Source of the DNA: VMCP01 sp965655465
Lineage (GTDB): Bacteria; Bacteroidota; Bacteroidia; NS11-12g; UBA955
DNA length: 64,000 nt
Assembly: GCA_965655465.1 (NCBI GenBank)
Contig: CBFHGY010000001.1
Span: 1 to 64,000 of the forward strand
Reading direction: 5' to 3'
Every line of letters begins with the position of its first letter. The first letter of the stretch is position 1. This document shows positions 33,876-42,419 of the stretch, one piece after another. Both the position numbers and the translations under genes were made by a program. Under the pieces are notes generated by a model that saw only the letters and a program-made list of their open reading frames with translations, was not told the origin of the DNA and made no database searches.

Positions 33876-34991
33876 ATGTTGAGAAAAAAGGGATTTTTGG
33901 GCTGGTTATTGATCATCTGTGTTTGGGGAAATCTCAATCTTTCTGCTCGGCAAACTGCGAGTGAAAAATTAGCAGATCCCTTATCGCAATACCATCAATT
34001 TTCAGATACTACCGCCAATAAAATTCACAAATATTTTGATTATCATTATCGCATTGGTGATTTTAACGGTACCTATTTAATGTTTAAAAACGACAGTGTC
34101 GTTTACGGTGCAAAGGGATGGGCGATCTATAGTGATAAAGATTCTTTAGAACCCTCTAATTTATTCCAATTGGCTTCGGTTTCTAAGGTTTTTACGGCTA
34201 TTGCTGTTATGATTCTGCATCAGGATGGATATTTGAATATAGATGATTCCGTGCACTGGTATCTTCCCGAATTGAATAACACCGATTTAACCATTCGCGA
34301 ATTATTAAGTCATACAAGTGGCCTTCCAGATTATTTTTATGTTGGATATAATGGGTTTAAAATACCCGAAGACCGAAGTCATTTGCATAATGCGGATGTC
34401 ATAGATATTATCAATAATCAAAGTCGGAAGAAATATACCCGAAAGGGATTTTATCATTATTCCAATACGAATTATGTATTTCTAAGTTTGATTGTGGAAC
34501 GGGTTTCTCAAATGGATTTTCGGGAATATATGCGTCAAAATATTGCGCGCTATGCGGACATGAAATACAGTCATATTGGAGATTTTGAAAATAATCCCTT
34601 GGTAAACTATCCCGTTCAAGGGTATGATCACTGGCATGTTTTCGATGATATGATGTTTAATGGCACTACCGGAGATAAAGGAGTGTTTTCGAATGTATTT
34701 GAAATGCTCAATTTAGATAGAGCCCTTCGCGGAAATTACTTATTACATGAAGCCACCAAAGAGGAAATGTGGACGCCCCAAACCCTTACCAATCCCAGTG
34801 CTTATTACGCTCTTGGTTGGCGGGTTAAATGGATAGATGGAAAAAAGTGGGTGTTTCACAATGGTTGGTGGAAAGGATTTCGCACCTATTTTTGGCGTTG
34901 CCTGGATGAAGATAAATCCTTCGTCGTACTTACCAATAACGTTCAAGGAAGGTTCCTGCCAACCATTGAATTGGTATCATTATTGAAGTAA
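33876..34991 (+). CDS. Beta-lactamase-family (class C-like) serine hydrolase
   Basis: 371 residues with a signal peptide (GFLGWLLIICVWGNLNLSA). The catalytic SxxK is in QLASVSKVFTAIA, the YxN motif is in YHYSNTNYVFL, and the usual KTG is replaced by HNG (KWVFHNGWWKG). ELLSHTSGLPDYF is the common family signature. Members include esterases, D-aminopeptidases and peptidoglycan carboxypeptidases; true beta-lactamase activity should not be assumed. Monocistronic, convergent with the next gene after 18 nt. Confidence 0.88.
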   Translation: MLRKKGFLGWLLIICVWGNLNLSARQTASEKLADPLSQYHQFSDTTANKIHKYFDYHYRIGDFNGTYLMFKNDSVVYGAKGWAIYSDKDSLEPSNLFQLASVSKVFTAIAVMILHQDGYLNIDDSVHWYLPELNNTDLTIRELLSHTSGLPDYFYVGYNGFKIPEDRSHLHNADVIDIINNQSRKKYTRKGFYHYSNTNYVFLSLIVERVSQMDFREYMRQNIARYADMKYSHIGDFENNPLVNYPVQGYDHWHVFDDMMFNGTTGDKGVFSNVFEMLNLDRALRGNYLLHEATKEEMWTPQTLTNPSAYYALGWRVKWIDGKKWVFHNGWWKGFRTYFWRCLDEDKSFVVLTNNVQGRFLPTIELVSLLK

Positions 34992-35009
34992 TACCGAGTG
35001 ATTTGAACT

Positions 35010-35972
35010 TTATGGAACCCAAATTATTTGGGAATTCCCCAATGTATATAAAACATACATGCCCGATTGCAAATGAATAATATCAAGATGCTTTAGGCAT
35101 TCCTCCCCAGCGAAAAATGAGTATTGCAGCCTTCCTTTTAGATCGTAAATGCGAAAATTTTCTAATTTTATAGTATGGGAAATGCGAATTCCATGGTCAA
35201 GCGGACATATGGACCATCGAGAAAGGTCAGGGTTTTGGATGCAATTGGCAACAGCACTGTGAATAACCCCAACGGCATCTAAGTCAAAACCTGAACTCGC
35301 AAAAGGAGTTGGCCAAGGGTCGTTGATAATATTACCTTTAGAATCAAAACTGCCTTTCATGGTGTCTATGCTGCCAATCGCATCGATAATGCGAACATAA
35401 TAATAGGCGCTGGGTAGATTTTCATACACCGAATCAAGATCTGAGATATCGAAGGGGGTGCCATAAGGCATGCGGTATTTGCCCGCTAAATTGTGAATGT
35501 TTTCAGGATATGTGGCTCCAAAAGCTTGGGTTTGCAAATCACTTGGACTTAGTGATATACTTGGGAATCGGTAAAAATCGAGACCGTTGGCGCTGATTTC
35601 TACATGGGCCAATTCAAGAAAGGAATCGTTAAAAGCATTTTCAAAAACAGCAAAGTCAAAACCGGCTCCATTTACAATTCCCGTTTCAAAATATAGGGTG
35701 ATTTTGCCTCCATCTCCCAAACTAATAACCCCATTGCGCAATGCGGGTCCAAGCGCAGATGCAACACTTCCCACGGAAACAAATCCGGAATCGGGCTCGG
35801 TAAGGATACGCAAGCCCAATTCAGCATCTCCAGAACTGGCCCATGCGGTAAAACAACTCGAATCGGCTTTGATAGCCGTACTTCCGGGTTTCCCTGCAGC
35901 GGGAGCAAATTGCGCGAAGACACACAAGTGTCTAAATACGAAAATTCCAAAAAGTACCCAGCGATATAGCAC
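35010..35972 (-). CDS. T9SS-sorted surface protein with an FDLDAVGV-type beta-sandwich
   Basis: 320 residues from a GTG start. A signal peptide (ending HLCVFAQ) is followed by a beta-sandwich domain recognised from a family of predicted cell-surface proteins. Its landmarks are SLGDGGKITLYFE, GAGFDFAVFENAFND, VEISANGLDFYRFP, YVRIIDAIG and SSGFDLDAVGVIH. The last 65 residues look like a shortened T9SS type A domain (ENFRIYDLKGRLQ, LQSGMYVLY). Related proteins in gut Bacteroides sit in cobamide-uptake loci, but there is no such receptor here. It begins 12 nt after ftcD on the same strand. Function unknown. Confidence 0.75.
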   Translation of the reverse strand: MLYRWVLFGIFVFRHLCVFAQFAPAAGKPGSTAIKADSSCFTAWASSGDAELGLRILTEPDSGFVSVGSVASALGPALRNGVISLGDGGKITLYFETGIVNGAGFDFAVFENAFNDSFLELAHVEISANGLDFYRFPSISLSPSDLQTQAFGATYPENIHNLAGKYRMPYGTPFDISDLDSVYENLPSAYYYVRIIDAIGSIDTMKGSFDSKGNIINDPWPTPFASSGFDLDAVGVIHSAVANCIQNPDLSRWSICPLDHGIRISHTIKLENFRIYDLKGRLQYSFFAGEECLKHLDIIHLQSGMYVLYTLGNSQIIWVP

Positions 35973-35984
35973 GTTAGCGATGGG

Positions 35985-37673
35985 TTATGACAGAAATTGT
36001 TTTTCGATTTCGTTTACAATGGCATCACATTCGCTGTGGTTGTCTTTCAAGAGTTTTTCTGCTTTTTTAACCATGTCAGCAGCCCATGCGCGGTCTTCTA
36101 AATCTTTGGCATTAATTAATACGTTGAGCCAAGCTCCTCTTACTGCAGTTTTGATACATAAAACACCCACGGCTACATCGCTTAAGCTGTTGGGATTGCC
36201 TTTTTCGGCCATTTCCTTCATTAAGGGCAGGCAATCATAGGCGGCTTGCATGGTTCTGTAAGGAACTTCAGTGGCGTATTGACTGGCATTTTGGATGGCC
36301 TCTTTGCGTGCTAATTTCTGTTCAGGCGTTTCTTTCGGAAGTCCGAAAGCTGCCATAATGGTATCGAATGCACGGGTGTCTTCATCGACTAATGCAAGTA
36401 AACGGTCTTTCAATTTCTGACCTTTTTCGGCCCAAGGTGAAAATTCCATTACACGGTCTTCCCAACCTCTTTTCACGGCACTTAAATTGGCAACCATGGT
36501 GCCCAAGGAAGCGCCTAAAGCTCCGCATAGGGCGGCTATACTGCCCCCGCCTGGAGCAACGGAATCGCTCGCCGTTTCATCGGCAAAATCCTTAACCGGC
36601 ATGGATATCAATCGTTGATTTTGGGCGTCTTTTAATAGGTATTCAATTATTCGAGTTTGTGGGTCGAATTCATTCAATTCCGAAAGTCCCATGCTTTTTA
36701 TAGCAATATCGACCAAGGTTGTTTCATTTACCCCACTGCTTAATCCTTGTTTTTCTAGGAAGTATTTTCCTGCATCCAGCATCGGTTGTAATGGAACGAG
36801 ACCCACCAATTCGCTGCCGGTGACTCTAATCCCGCGTTCTTGAGCAGATTTGCAGGTTTCTTCAAACACAATATGTAAAGGGGTTTCTCTAAAATTGGTA
36901 AGATTGATGCTGATCTGAGCAATGCCGTATTCTTCGATAAACCAGCCAATGCCTTTTACATGTTTAAGTTTACCTGGAATGCGAACCGGTTCGCCATTTT
37001 CATCATTTACAACTTTTCCTACATAGGGATTTCCTTCGCGCAATACACGACCGGCTTCTCGAACGTCAAAAGCAATGCGATTGGCAATTCGTGTACTTTT
37101 GGTATTTAAGTTCACATTATACGCAATTAGAAAATCGCGAGCGCCAATGCAGGTTGCTCCCGTTTGGGCATTCATTTTGGCAGGGCCAAAATCGGGTTTC
37201 CATTCGGGTTTTTGAATTTTATCGAAAAATCCTTCGTATTCTCCGGCGCGGATCACGCTTAAATTGGATCTTTTTTTATCGATTTGGGCAGATTCGTACA
37301 GGTAAACAGGTATTTCCAATTCTTTTCCTACGCGTTCTGCTAATTTTTGTGCATATACCGCAGTTTCTTCCATACTGATTCCTGAAATGGGAATCAGAGG
37401 ACATACGTCGGTGGCTCCCATACGGGGATGTTCTCCTTTGTGTTGGCTCATATCAATGAGTTGTGAAGCAGTTTTAATGCCTTGAAAAGCAGCTTCTACA
37501 ACGGCCTCAACTTCACCAACAAAGGTAACCACGGTGCGGTTAGTGGCTTTTCCGGGATCTACGTTCAAGAGTTTAACTCCTTCAACAGCGGCGATGCTAT
37601 CGGTGATGCTTTTAATAATTTGAGGGTTATTACCTTCGCTAAAATTAGGAACACATTCAACTATTCGAGACAT
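35985..37673 (-). CDS. ftcD: Bifunctional glutamate formimidoyltransferase / formimidoyl-THF cyclodeaminase
   Basis: 562 residues, two enzymes fused. Residues 1-325 are the formiminotransferase (VECVPNFSEGNN, HKGEHPRMGATDVCPLIP). From about 365 to the end is the cyclodeaminase (SDSVAPGGGSIAALCGALGA). Together they move the formimino group from histidine breakdown onto tetrahydrofolate and release ammonia. The fusion is the arrangement known from animals and many Bacteroidota. No hutH, hutU or hutI is adjacent. A TATCTTTG box ends 4 nt before the ATG. Confidence 0.94.
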   Translation of the reverse strand: MSRIVECVPNFSEGNNPQIIKSITDSIAAVEGVKLLNVDPGKATNRTVVTFVGEVEAVVEAAFQGIKTASQLIDMSQHKGEHPRMGATDVCPLIPISGISMEETAVYAQKLAERVGKELEIPVYLYESAQIDKKRSNLSVIRAGEYEGFFDKIQKPEWKPDFGPAKMNAQTGATCIGARDFLIAYNVNLNTKSTRIANRIAFDVREAGRVLREGNPYVGKVVNDENGEPVRIPGKLKHVKGIGWFIEEYGIAQISINLTNFRETPLHIVFEETCKSAQERGIRVTGSELVGLVPLQPMLDAGKYFLEKQGLSSGVNETTLVDIAIKSMGLSELNEFDPQTRIIEYLLKDAQNQRLISMPVKDFADETASDSVAPGGGSIAALCGALGASLGTMVANLSAVKRGWEDRVMEFSPWAEKGQKLKDRLLALVDEDTRAFDTIMAAFGLPKETPEQKLARKEAIQNASQYATEVPYRTMQAAYDCLPLMKEMAEKGNPNSLSDVAVGVLCIKTAVRGAWLNVLINAKDLEDRAWAADMVKKAEKLLKDNHSECDAIVNEIEKQFLS

Positions 37674-37677
37674 AGGG

Positions 37678-37685
37678 CAAAGATA
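37678..37685 (-). promoter_or_regulatory. -7 box (TATCTTTG) of ftcD, 4 nt from the ATG
   Basis: Exact TAnnTTTG on the minus strand; only bases 37674-37677 lie between it and the start codon. Confidence 0.6.
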
Positions 37686-37744
37686 ACAGAGAATAGAATC
37701 ATTCCGAAATGCGGGTAAAATAAGAATTTTTCTGGGGGAAGTCT

Positions 37745-37862
37745 TTTTACAGCTGGGGTGCTTCGATGTAAATCCTTACAGGGAGTAAATAGACCTGGAT
37801 ATGCTGTAAAATTCCCTGTATTTTTCCTTACGAATCCTAATGATAAATGTCAAATATTTGAC
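37745..37862. promoter_or_regulatory. Inverted-repeat cluster in the ftcD-glmM divergent spacer
   Basis: The 297-nt spacer has no gene or recognised RNA. It holds interleaved inverted repeats: TTTTACAG (37745-37752) with CTGTAAAA (37804-37811), and TACAGGGA (37777-37784) with TCCCTGTA (37813-37820). A 14-nt perfect palindrome, GTCAAATATTTGAC, lies at 37849-37862. These could be operator sites or a folded RNA; chance is not excluded. Confidence 0.35.
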
Positions 37863-37951
37863 GGTGTGTTTTCATGTAATAATTGCGACAATCGCTAAGA
37901 AAATAACGATATATAGGTAGGGGTGATCAAGGAAAATCAAGGTTTTTTAGG

Positions 37952-37959
37952 TATCTTTG
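37952..37959 (+). promoter_or_regulatory. -7 box (TATCTTTG) of glmM
   Basis: Exact TAnnTTTG 11 nt before the ATG at 37971. It lies inside the longer frame that opens at 37923, so it supports the later start. Confidence 0.55.
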
Positions 37960-37970
37960 CGCCCCGTTTT

Positions 37971-39350
37971 ATGACACTCATTACATCCATTTCAGGAATT
38001 CGCGGCACTATTGGTGGCGCCCCGTCGCAGAACCTTACCCCCGTAGATATCGTTAAATTTGCTTCCGCTTATGGCACTTGGATTCGTTCTAAGAGCCCAA
38101 ACTCTCGCGTAGTCGTTGGAAGAGATGCTCGTATAAGCGGACCAATGGTAAGCGCCTTGATTACCCAAACTTTGCTCGGATTGGGTATCGATGTTTGTGA
38201 TTTAGGATTGGCGACCACACCTACCGTTGAGATGTCCGTATTAGCGGAAAAAGCAGATGGCGGTATTATCATTACCGCGTCTCATAATCCAAAACAATGG
38301 AATGCACTGAAACTCCTTAATAATGTGGGTGAGTTTATAAGTGCTGCAGAAGGGGAAGAAATTCTACATATTGCCGAGAACGCATCTTTCGAATTTGCAA
38401 GCGTAGACCAATTAGGAACGCTTACACAAAAAGATTATTTAGATTATCACATACAAGAAATCTTAAACCATAAATTGGTGAATGCCGATTTAATCAAAAA
38501 GCATAAGTTCAAAATTGCCGTTGATCCCGTTAACAGTGTTGGAGCGATTGCTGTACCCCAATTGCTAAAAGCCTTGGGAGTAGAAGATATCGTGCTAATT
38601 AATGGAGAAGCACATGGTATGTTTGCGCATAACCCCGAACCTTTGGCTGAGCATTTAGGTGAAATTGCCAGTACCGTAAAATCAGAGAAATGCCATTTGG
38701 GAATCGTTGTAGATCCCGATGTAGATCGTTTGGCCTTTATTTGTGATGATGGTGAAATGTTCGGTGAAGAATATACCCTAGTAAGTATTGCAGATTATGT
38801 GCTAAGTAAAACTCCCGGTACTACCGTAAGTAATTTATCCAGCACCCGCGCATTGAGAGATATAACCGAAAAGGCCGGTCAAACCTATGTCTCTAGCGCA
38901 GTTGGAGAAGTAAATGTGGTTGCCGCTATGAAAGCCAACAATGCCGTAATTGGCGGTGAAGGTAATGGAGGTATTATTGTTCCTGATTTACATTATGGTC
39001 GTGACGCACTTATTGGAATTGCCTTGTTTTTAACACATTTAGCGGAGAAAGATATGAAGATCAGTAAATTGCGATCTTTGTACCCAAGTTATCAAATGTC
39101 GAAAAACAAAGCTGAATTGAGTCCCGAAACCGATGTAGATGCCGTTTTAGAGCGTATCAAGGAAAAATATAGCAAGCAACCCGTAAACACCATAGATGGG
39201 GTGAAAATTGATTTTGATGGCGATTGGGTGCACCTGCGTAAAAGTAACACAGAGCCAATTATTCGGATTTATGCCGAAAGTACATCCTTAACAACGGCCG
39301 AAAATTTAACCAAAAAAATTCTTCAAGATATTGGAGATTTAATGCAATAA
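37971..39350 (+). CDS. glmM: Phosphoglucosamine mutase (alpha-phosphohexomutase family)
   Basis: 459 residues from the ATG at 37971. It has the phosphoserine loop IIITASHNPKQWNALK, the metal loop DPDVDRLAF, the sugar-binding loop GGEGNGGI and the C-terminal phosphate site KSNTEPIIRIYAE. GlmM interconverts glucosamine 6- and 1-phosphate for peptidoglycan and LPS. The sugar loop is GEGNGG rather than the GEQSGH of E. coli GlmM, so phosphomannomutase or phosphoglucomutase activity is also possible. ychF follows 3 nt later. Confidence 0.85.
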   Translation: MTLITSISGIRGTIGGAPSQNLTPVDIVKFASAYGTWIRSKSPNSRVVVGRDARISGPMVSALITQTLLGLGIDVCDLGLATTPTVEMSVLAEKADGGIIITASHNPKQWNALKLLNNVGEFISAAEGEEILHIAENASFEFASVDQLGTLTQKDYLDYHIQEILNHKLVNADLIKKHKFKIAVDPVNSVGAIAVPQLLKALGVEDIVLINGEAHGMFAHNPEPLAEHLGEIASTVKSEKCHLGIVVDPDVDRLAFICDDGEMFGEEYTLVSIADYVLSKTPGTTVSNLSSTRALRDITEKAGQTYVSSAVGEVNVVAAMKANNAVIGGEGNGGIIVPDLHYGRDALIGIALFLTHLAEKDMKISKLRSLYPSYQMSKNKAELSPETDVDAVLERIKEKYSKQPVNTIDGVKIDFDGDWVHLRKSNTEPIIRIYAESTSLTTAENLTKKILQDIGDLMQ

Positions 39351-39353
39351 ACT

Positions 39354-40454
39354 ATGTCACTTCAATGCGGAATCGTGGGACTTCCCAACGTGGGAAAATC
39401 TACACTCTTTAATGCAGTTTCCAGTGCAAAAGCACAATCTGCCAATTTCCCTTTTTGTACCATTGAGCCGAATATTGGTACCATTACCGTACCCGATGTA
39501 CGGATGAATAAGTTGGCTGAATTGGTAAATCCACAAAATTTAGTCCCAACCACTATCGAAATCGTAGACATTGCGGGTTTGGTAAAAGGAGCCTCTAAAG
39601 GAGATGGATTGGGAAATCAATTTTTGGGAAATATCAGAAGTACACATGCCATTTTGCACGTATTAAGATGTTTCGACGACGATAATATCATTCACGTAGA
39701 TGGGAGTGTGGATCCTATCCGAGATAAAGAAATTATCGATACTGAATTGCAGTTGAAAGACCTAGAAACCATTGAAAACCGCTTGTCCAAAATCCAAAAA
39801 CAAGCGCGAACTGGGGGCGATAAAGAAGCCATTAAAACCGTAGAAGTATGCGAAGCGTTCAAAGCCCACCTTTTCAAAGGTGAAAATGCACGTACCTTAG
39901 AAATGGATCCTGAAAAGCGCGCCTATATTCGTGATTTGAATTTGTTAACCGATAAGCCTGTTATGTATGTATGTAACGTAGATCCCGATAGTGCTCAAAA
40001 AGGGAATGCGTATGTGGAACGGGTTAAAGAAGCGATTAAAAATGAAAATGCCGAAATTTTAGTCATTTCTGCCGCTATTGAAGCCGAAATTGCCGAATTA
40101 GAAAGCTATGAAGATCGTAAAGTTTTCTTGGAAGAGTTGGGTTTGGAAAAAAGTGGAGTAGAAAATTTGATTCACGGCGCCTATAGCTTGTTAAACTATA
40201 TCACCTACTTCACAGTTGGGGTAAAAGAAGTGCGCGCTTGGACGATTACGAAAGGCACCAAAGCACCTCAGGCTGCTGGTGTTATTCATACCGATTTCGA
40301 AAAGGGATTTATACGCGCGGAAGTAATTGCCTATAACGATTTTGTAACCTTAGGCTCTGAATCTGCATGTCGCGACGTTGGAAAATTACGCGTAGAGGGC
40401 AAAGAGTATGTAGTTGCCGATGGCGATTGCATGCATTTCCGATTTAACGTGTAA
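39354..40454 (+). CDS. ychF: Ribosome-binding ATPase YchF/OLA1
   Basis: 366 residues, full length. An OBG-type P-loop domain has GLPNVGKSTLFNA (G1), DIAGLVKGASKGDGLGNQFL (G3 region) and YVCNVD in place of NKxD, which gives ATP rather than GTP specificity. A coiled coil and a C-terminal TGS domain (GTKAPQAAGVIHTDFEKGF) follow. It binds ribosomes and takes part in stress responses. It is read with glmM and ends at a long hairpin. Confidence 0.95.
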   Translation: MSLQCGIVGLPNVGKSTLFNAVSSAKAQSANFPFCTIEPNIGTITVPDVRMNKLAELVNPQNLVPTTIEIVDIAGLVKGASKGDGLGNQFLGNIRSTHAILHVLRCFDDDNIIHVDGSVDPIRDKEIIDTELQLKDLETIENRLSKIQKQARTGGDKEAIKTVEVCEAFKAHLFKGENARTLEMDPEKRAYIRDLNLLTDKPVMYVCNVDPDSAQKGNAYVERVKEAIKNENAEILVISAAIEAEIAELESYEDRKVFLEELGLEKSGVENLIHGAYSLLNYITYFTVGVKEVRAWTITKGTKAPQAAGVIHTDFEKGFIRAEVIAYNDFVTLGSESACRDVGKLRVEGKEYVVADGDCMHFRFNV

Positions 40455-40596
40455 ACACCCGAAGGAACCATAGAAAGCTTTTTTTATTGTTTGGAGGAAA
40501 CTCCCGCCTATACAACAGCTATGAATCCAGGTATATAAAGTGGGTGTCTCGTGGTTATACCCTTCAACAATTTTATATTGTTCATTTAAAAATTTA

Positions 40597-40656
40597 ATAT
40601 TCCCCAAAAAAGAGGCCGTTTGCAATTCAGCAAACGGCCTCTTTTTTGGGGAATAT
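40597..40656. terminator. Bidirectional terminator: 27-bp perfect hairpin
   Basis: Left arm 40597-40623 and right arm 40630-40656 are exact reverse complements over 27 bp, with a 6-nt loop (AATTCA). The arms hold an A6/T6 tract and a GC-rich core (GAGGCCGTTTGC). It sits between convergent ychF and the coiled-coil barrel gene, so it can stop transcription from both sides. The rest of the spacer (40455-40596) shows nothing recognisable. Confidence 0.85.
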
Positions 40657-40672
40657 CGACCTTGGTTATTTC

Positions 40673-41764
40673 CTAGAATACAAAATTAAATGCACCCGTA
40701 AACATAACGCCACGTGTATTGCGGTTCTCGTTATTCAAAGGAAGGAAATAGGCCGCACGGGTATCAATCAATACGTGCTTGCTTTTGAAAAGTTCGACAC
40801 CAATATTTAGAGAACTTACCAATGAAGCTTTTTGCAACACATCATCATAGCGATTTGGAATAATTGCCCCTATGGTATATCCAGAATAAAGGTTCAAATA
40901 TTTGCGCTTTCCGCGGCCAAAATGTCGGGTGTAAAAGTCTTGTCCAAACTGCACTACAAAGAAATCGTTTTTCATAGAAGTTAATGTAGTGTCCATTAAC
41001 TGGGTTTCAGTAAGGGGATTTACGGGTTTCAACACCCCTAATTCAATATAACTCTTTCCGCGTGTAAATAGATATTTCAAATTCATACCCGCATAAGCCT
41101 CGTGCGTAAGTCCGGCTTTCGGATTTTCTACCTGTAGGTAGGAATAAGATACTCCAGGCATGTTTACCCAAGTTACTTTTTGATTATTACCGTTAGGGGT
41201 AGAGAGTTCATCCTTTATATATAAGTTTACCAACATCAAATCACGTACTTTCTCTAAGTCGCTTATTTGACGCTCATATTCTTTGATTTTTTGCTCGTAA
41301 CGACGAATGTTATTTTCTAATTGCATATTTGAATTGGCAATTTTTTCACGGCTACGAAGGGTGTCTAAAAGATTTACCCTAAGAGAATACTGGGCATTCT
41401 CGATTTCACGTTGTTGGTTTTCAATCTGATTTTCGTACGATTTCTTTTTCTCATCTATGTTATTCTGATTCAAAGAAGATTCAATGATGTATCCAAATCC
41501 ACGCATGATGCTGTCGATAAGGAAGGCATTTTTGGCTTCAGTATGGAAAACATAATGGGTTTGATACAAATTCGACGTGGTTTCGAGCAACTTATAACCA
41601 TTGTTTTGGATGAATTTTTCGAAAGCTAAAGCATGTTCGGTGTATTTCGAAGTATACACAGTGAGAGACTTATTTGTGCCGTAGTTTCCCTTGTCGTAAT
41701 ATTGACCTTGGGTTTCAGAAGAAAAAATCGAAAATAAAATAATTGCTAAAATGTTGTATTTCAT
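40673..41764 (-). CDS. Periplasmic coiled-coil / outer-membrane barrel protein, unknown function
   Basis: 363 residues from the ATG at 41764; the open frame upstream to 42013 crosses the sigma gene and is not coding. A signal peptide (MKYNILAIILFSIFSSETQG) leads to a small domain (about 25-95). A strong charged coiled coil follows (about 105-170, with ENQQREIENAQYSLR and RRYEQKIKEYERQI). The rest is an alternating-strand barrel ending GAFNFVF. Its order, helix hairpin then barrel, would put a periplasmic arm on an outer-membrane pore. It is divergent from the ECF sigma gene with a 91-nt spacer. Confidence 0.8.
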   Translation of the reverse strand: MKYNILAIILFSIFSSETQGQYYDKGNYGTNKSLTVYTSKYTEHALAFEKFIQNNGYKLLETTSNLYQTHYVFHTEAKNAFLIDSIMRGFGYIIESSLNQNNIDEKKKSYENQIENQQREIENAQYSLRVNLLDTLRSREKIANSNMQLENNIRRYEQKIKEYERQISDLEKVRDLMLVNLYIKDELSTPNGNNQKVTWVNMPGVSYSYLQVENPKAGLTHEAYAGMNLKYLFTRGKSYIELGVLKPVNPLTETQLMDTTLTSMKNDFFVVQFGQDFYTRHFGRGKRKYLNLYSGYTIGAIIPNRYDDVLQKASLVSSLNIGVELFKSKHVLIDTRAAYFLPLNNENRNTRGVMFTGAFNFVF

Positions 41765-41855
41765 TGTTTTGAGTTTTATTAGGAGTGAAGTCAACACAAA
41801 TGTTCGCATTTTTTTGCAACCTTTCACTATTCCTGCGTCTTTTAATTGAAGTTTC

Positions 41856-42398
41856 TTGCAGAACCATGAGTCAATCATAACCGGATGTACCCAAAACGAT
41901 CGAAAATCGCAACAAGCCCTTTTCGAATTGTTTGCATCAAAAATGTATGGCCATTGTCTGAGGTATTCTAAGAACACAGAAGATGCCCAAGACATACTGC
42001 AGGAAGGCTTCATAAAGGTCTTTGAAAAAATTCATTCGCTAAAAGATTACACCCTGCTGGAGTCCTGGATGACCCGCTTGTTTATCAATTTGGCTCTTTC
42101 GAATTGGCGTAAACAGAATCGCGATCCGCAGTTCGTTGATATCAACGACACGGAGGCTCCCGATGATGTTCCTGCCGATGAAGAAAGCAACCTCCAAGAA
42201 TATCGTCCTGAGCAAGTGCTCACCTGGATAAAGGAGTTGCCCGATAATCAACGCATGGTACTAAACATGTATGCAATTGATGGAATGTCTCATCAAGAAA
42301 TTGCCAACCTGTTGAACACTACCGTATCCAATACCAAGTCTATTTTGAGCCGAGCGCGTAAAGCTTTAAGAGATCGAATTAAATCACAGACCCAATAA
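41856..42398 (+). CDS. ECF-family RNA polymerase sigma factor
   Basis: 180 residues from a TTG; the only nearby ATG is out of frame. Region 2 has YSKNTEDAQDILQEGFIKVF, and region 4 has the helix-turn-helix DGMSHQEIANLLNTTVSNTK followed by SRARKALR. It has no extra C-terminal domain. The gene directly downstream (22 nt) encodes a membrane protein with a cytoplasmic N-terminus that may act as its regulator. Target promoters unknown. Confidence 0.93.
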   Translation: MQNHESIITGCTQNDRKSQQALFELFASKMYGHCLRYSKNTEDAQDILQEGFIKVFEKIHSLKDYTLLESWMTRLFINLALSNWRKQNRDPQFVDINDTEAPDDVPADEESNLQEYRPEQVLTWIKELPDNQRMVLNMYAIDGMSHQEIANLLNTTVSNTKSILSRARKALRDRIKSQTQ

Positions 42399-42419
42399 AA
42401 GAAAAAAGACTCATTACTC

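Noticed and set aside
33876..34991. Calling the serine hydrolase an antibiotic-resistance beta-lactamase
   Set aside because: The SxxK and YxN motifs fit the broad family, but the third motif is HNG rather than KTG, and most members are not resistance enzymes.
41765..42013. Extended start of the coiled-coil barrel gene
   Set aside because: The extra residues are antisense to the sigma factor, and the ATG at 41764 gives a clean signal peptide.
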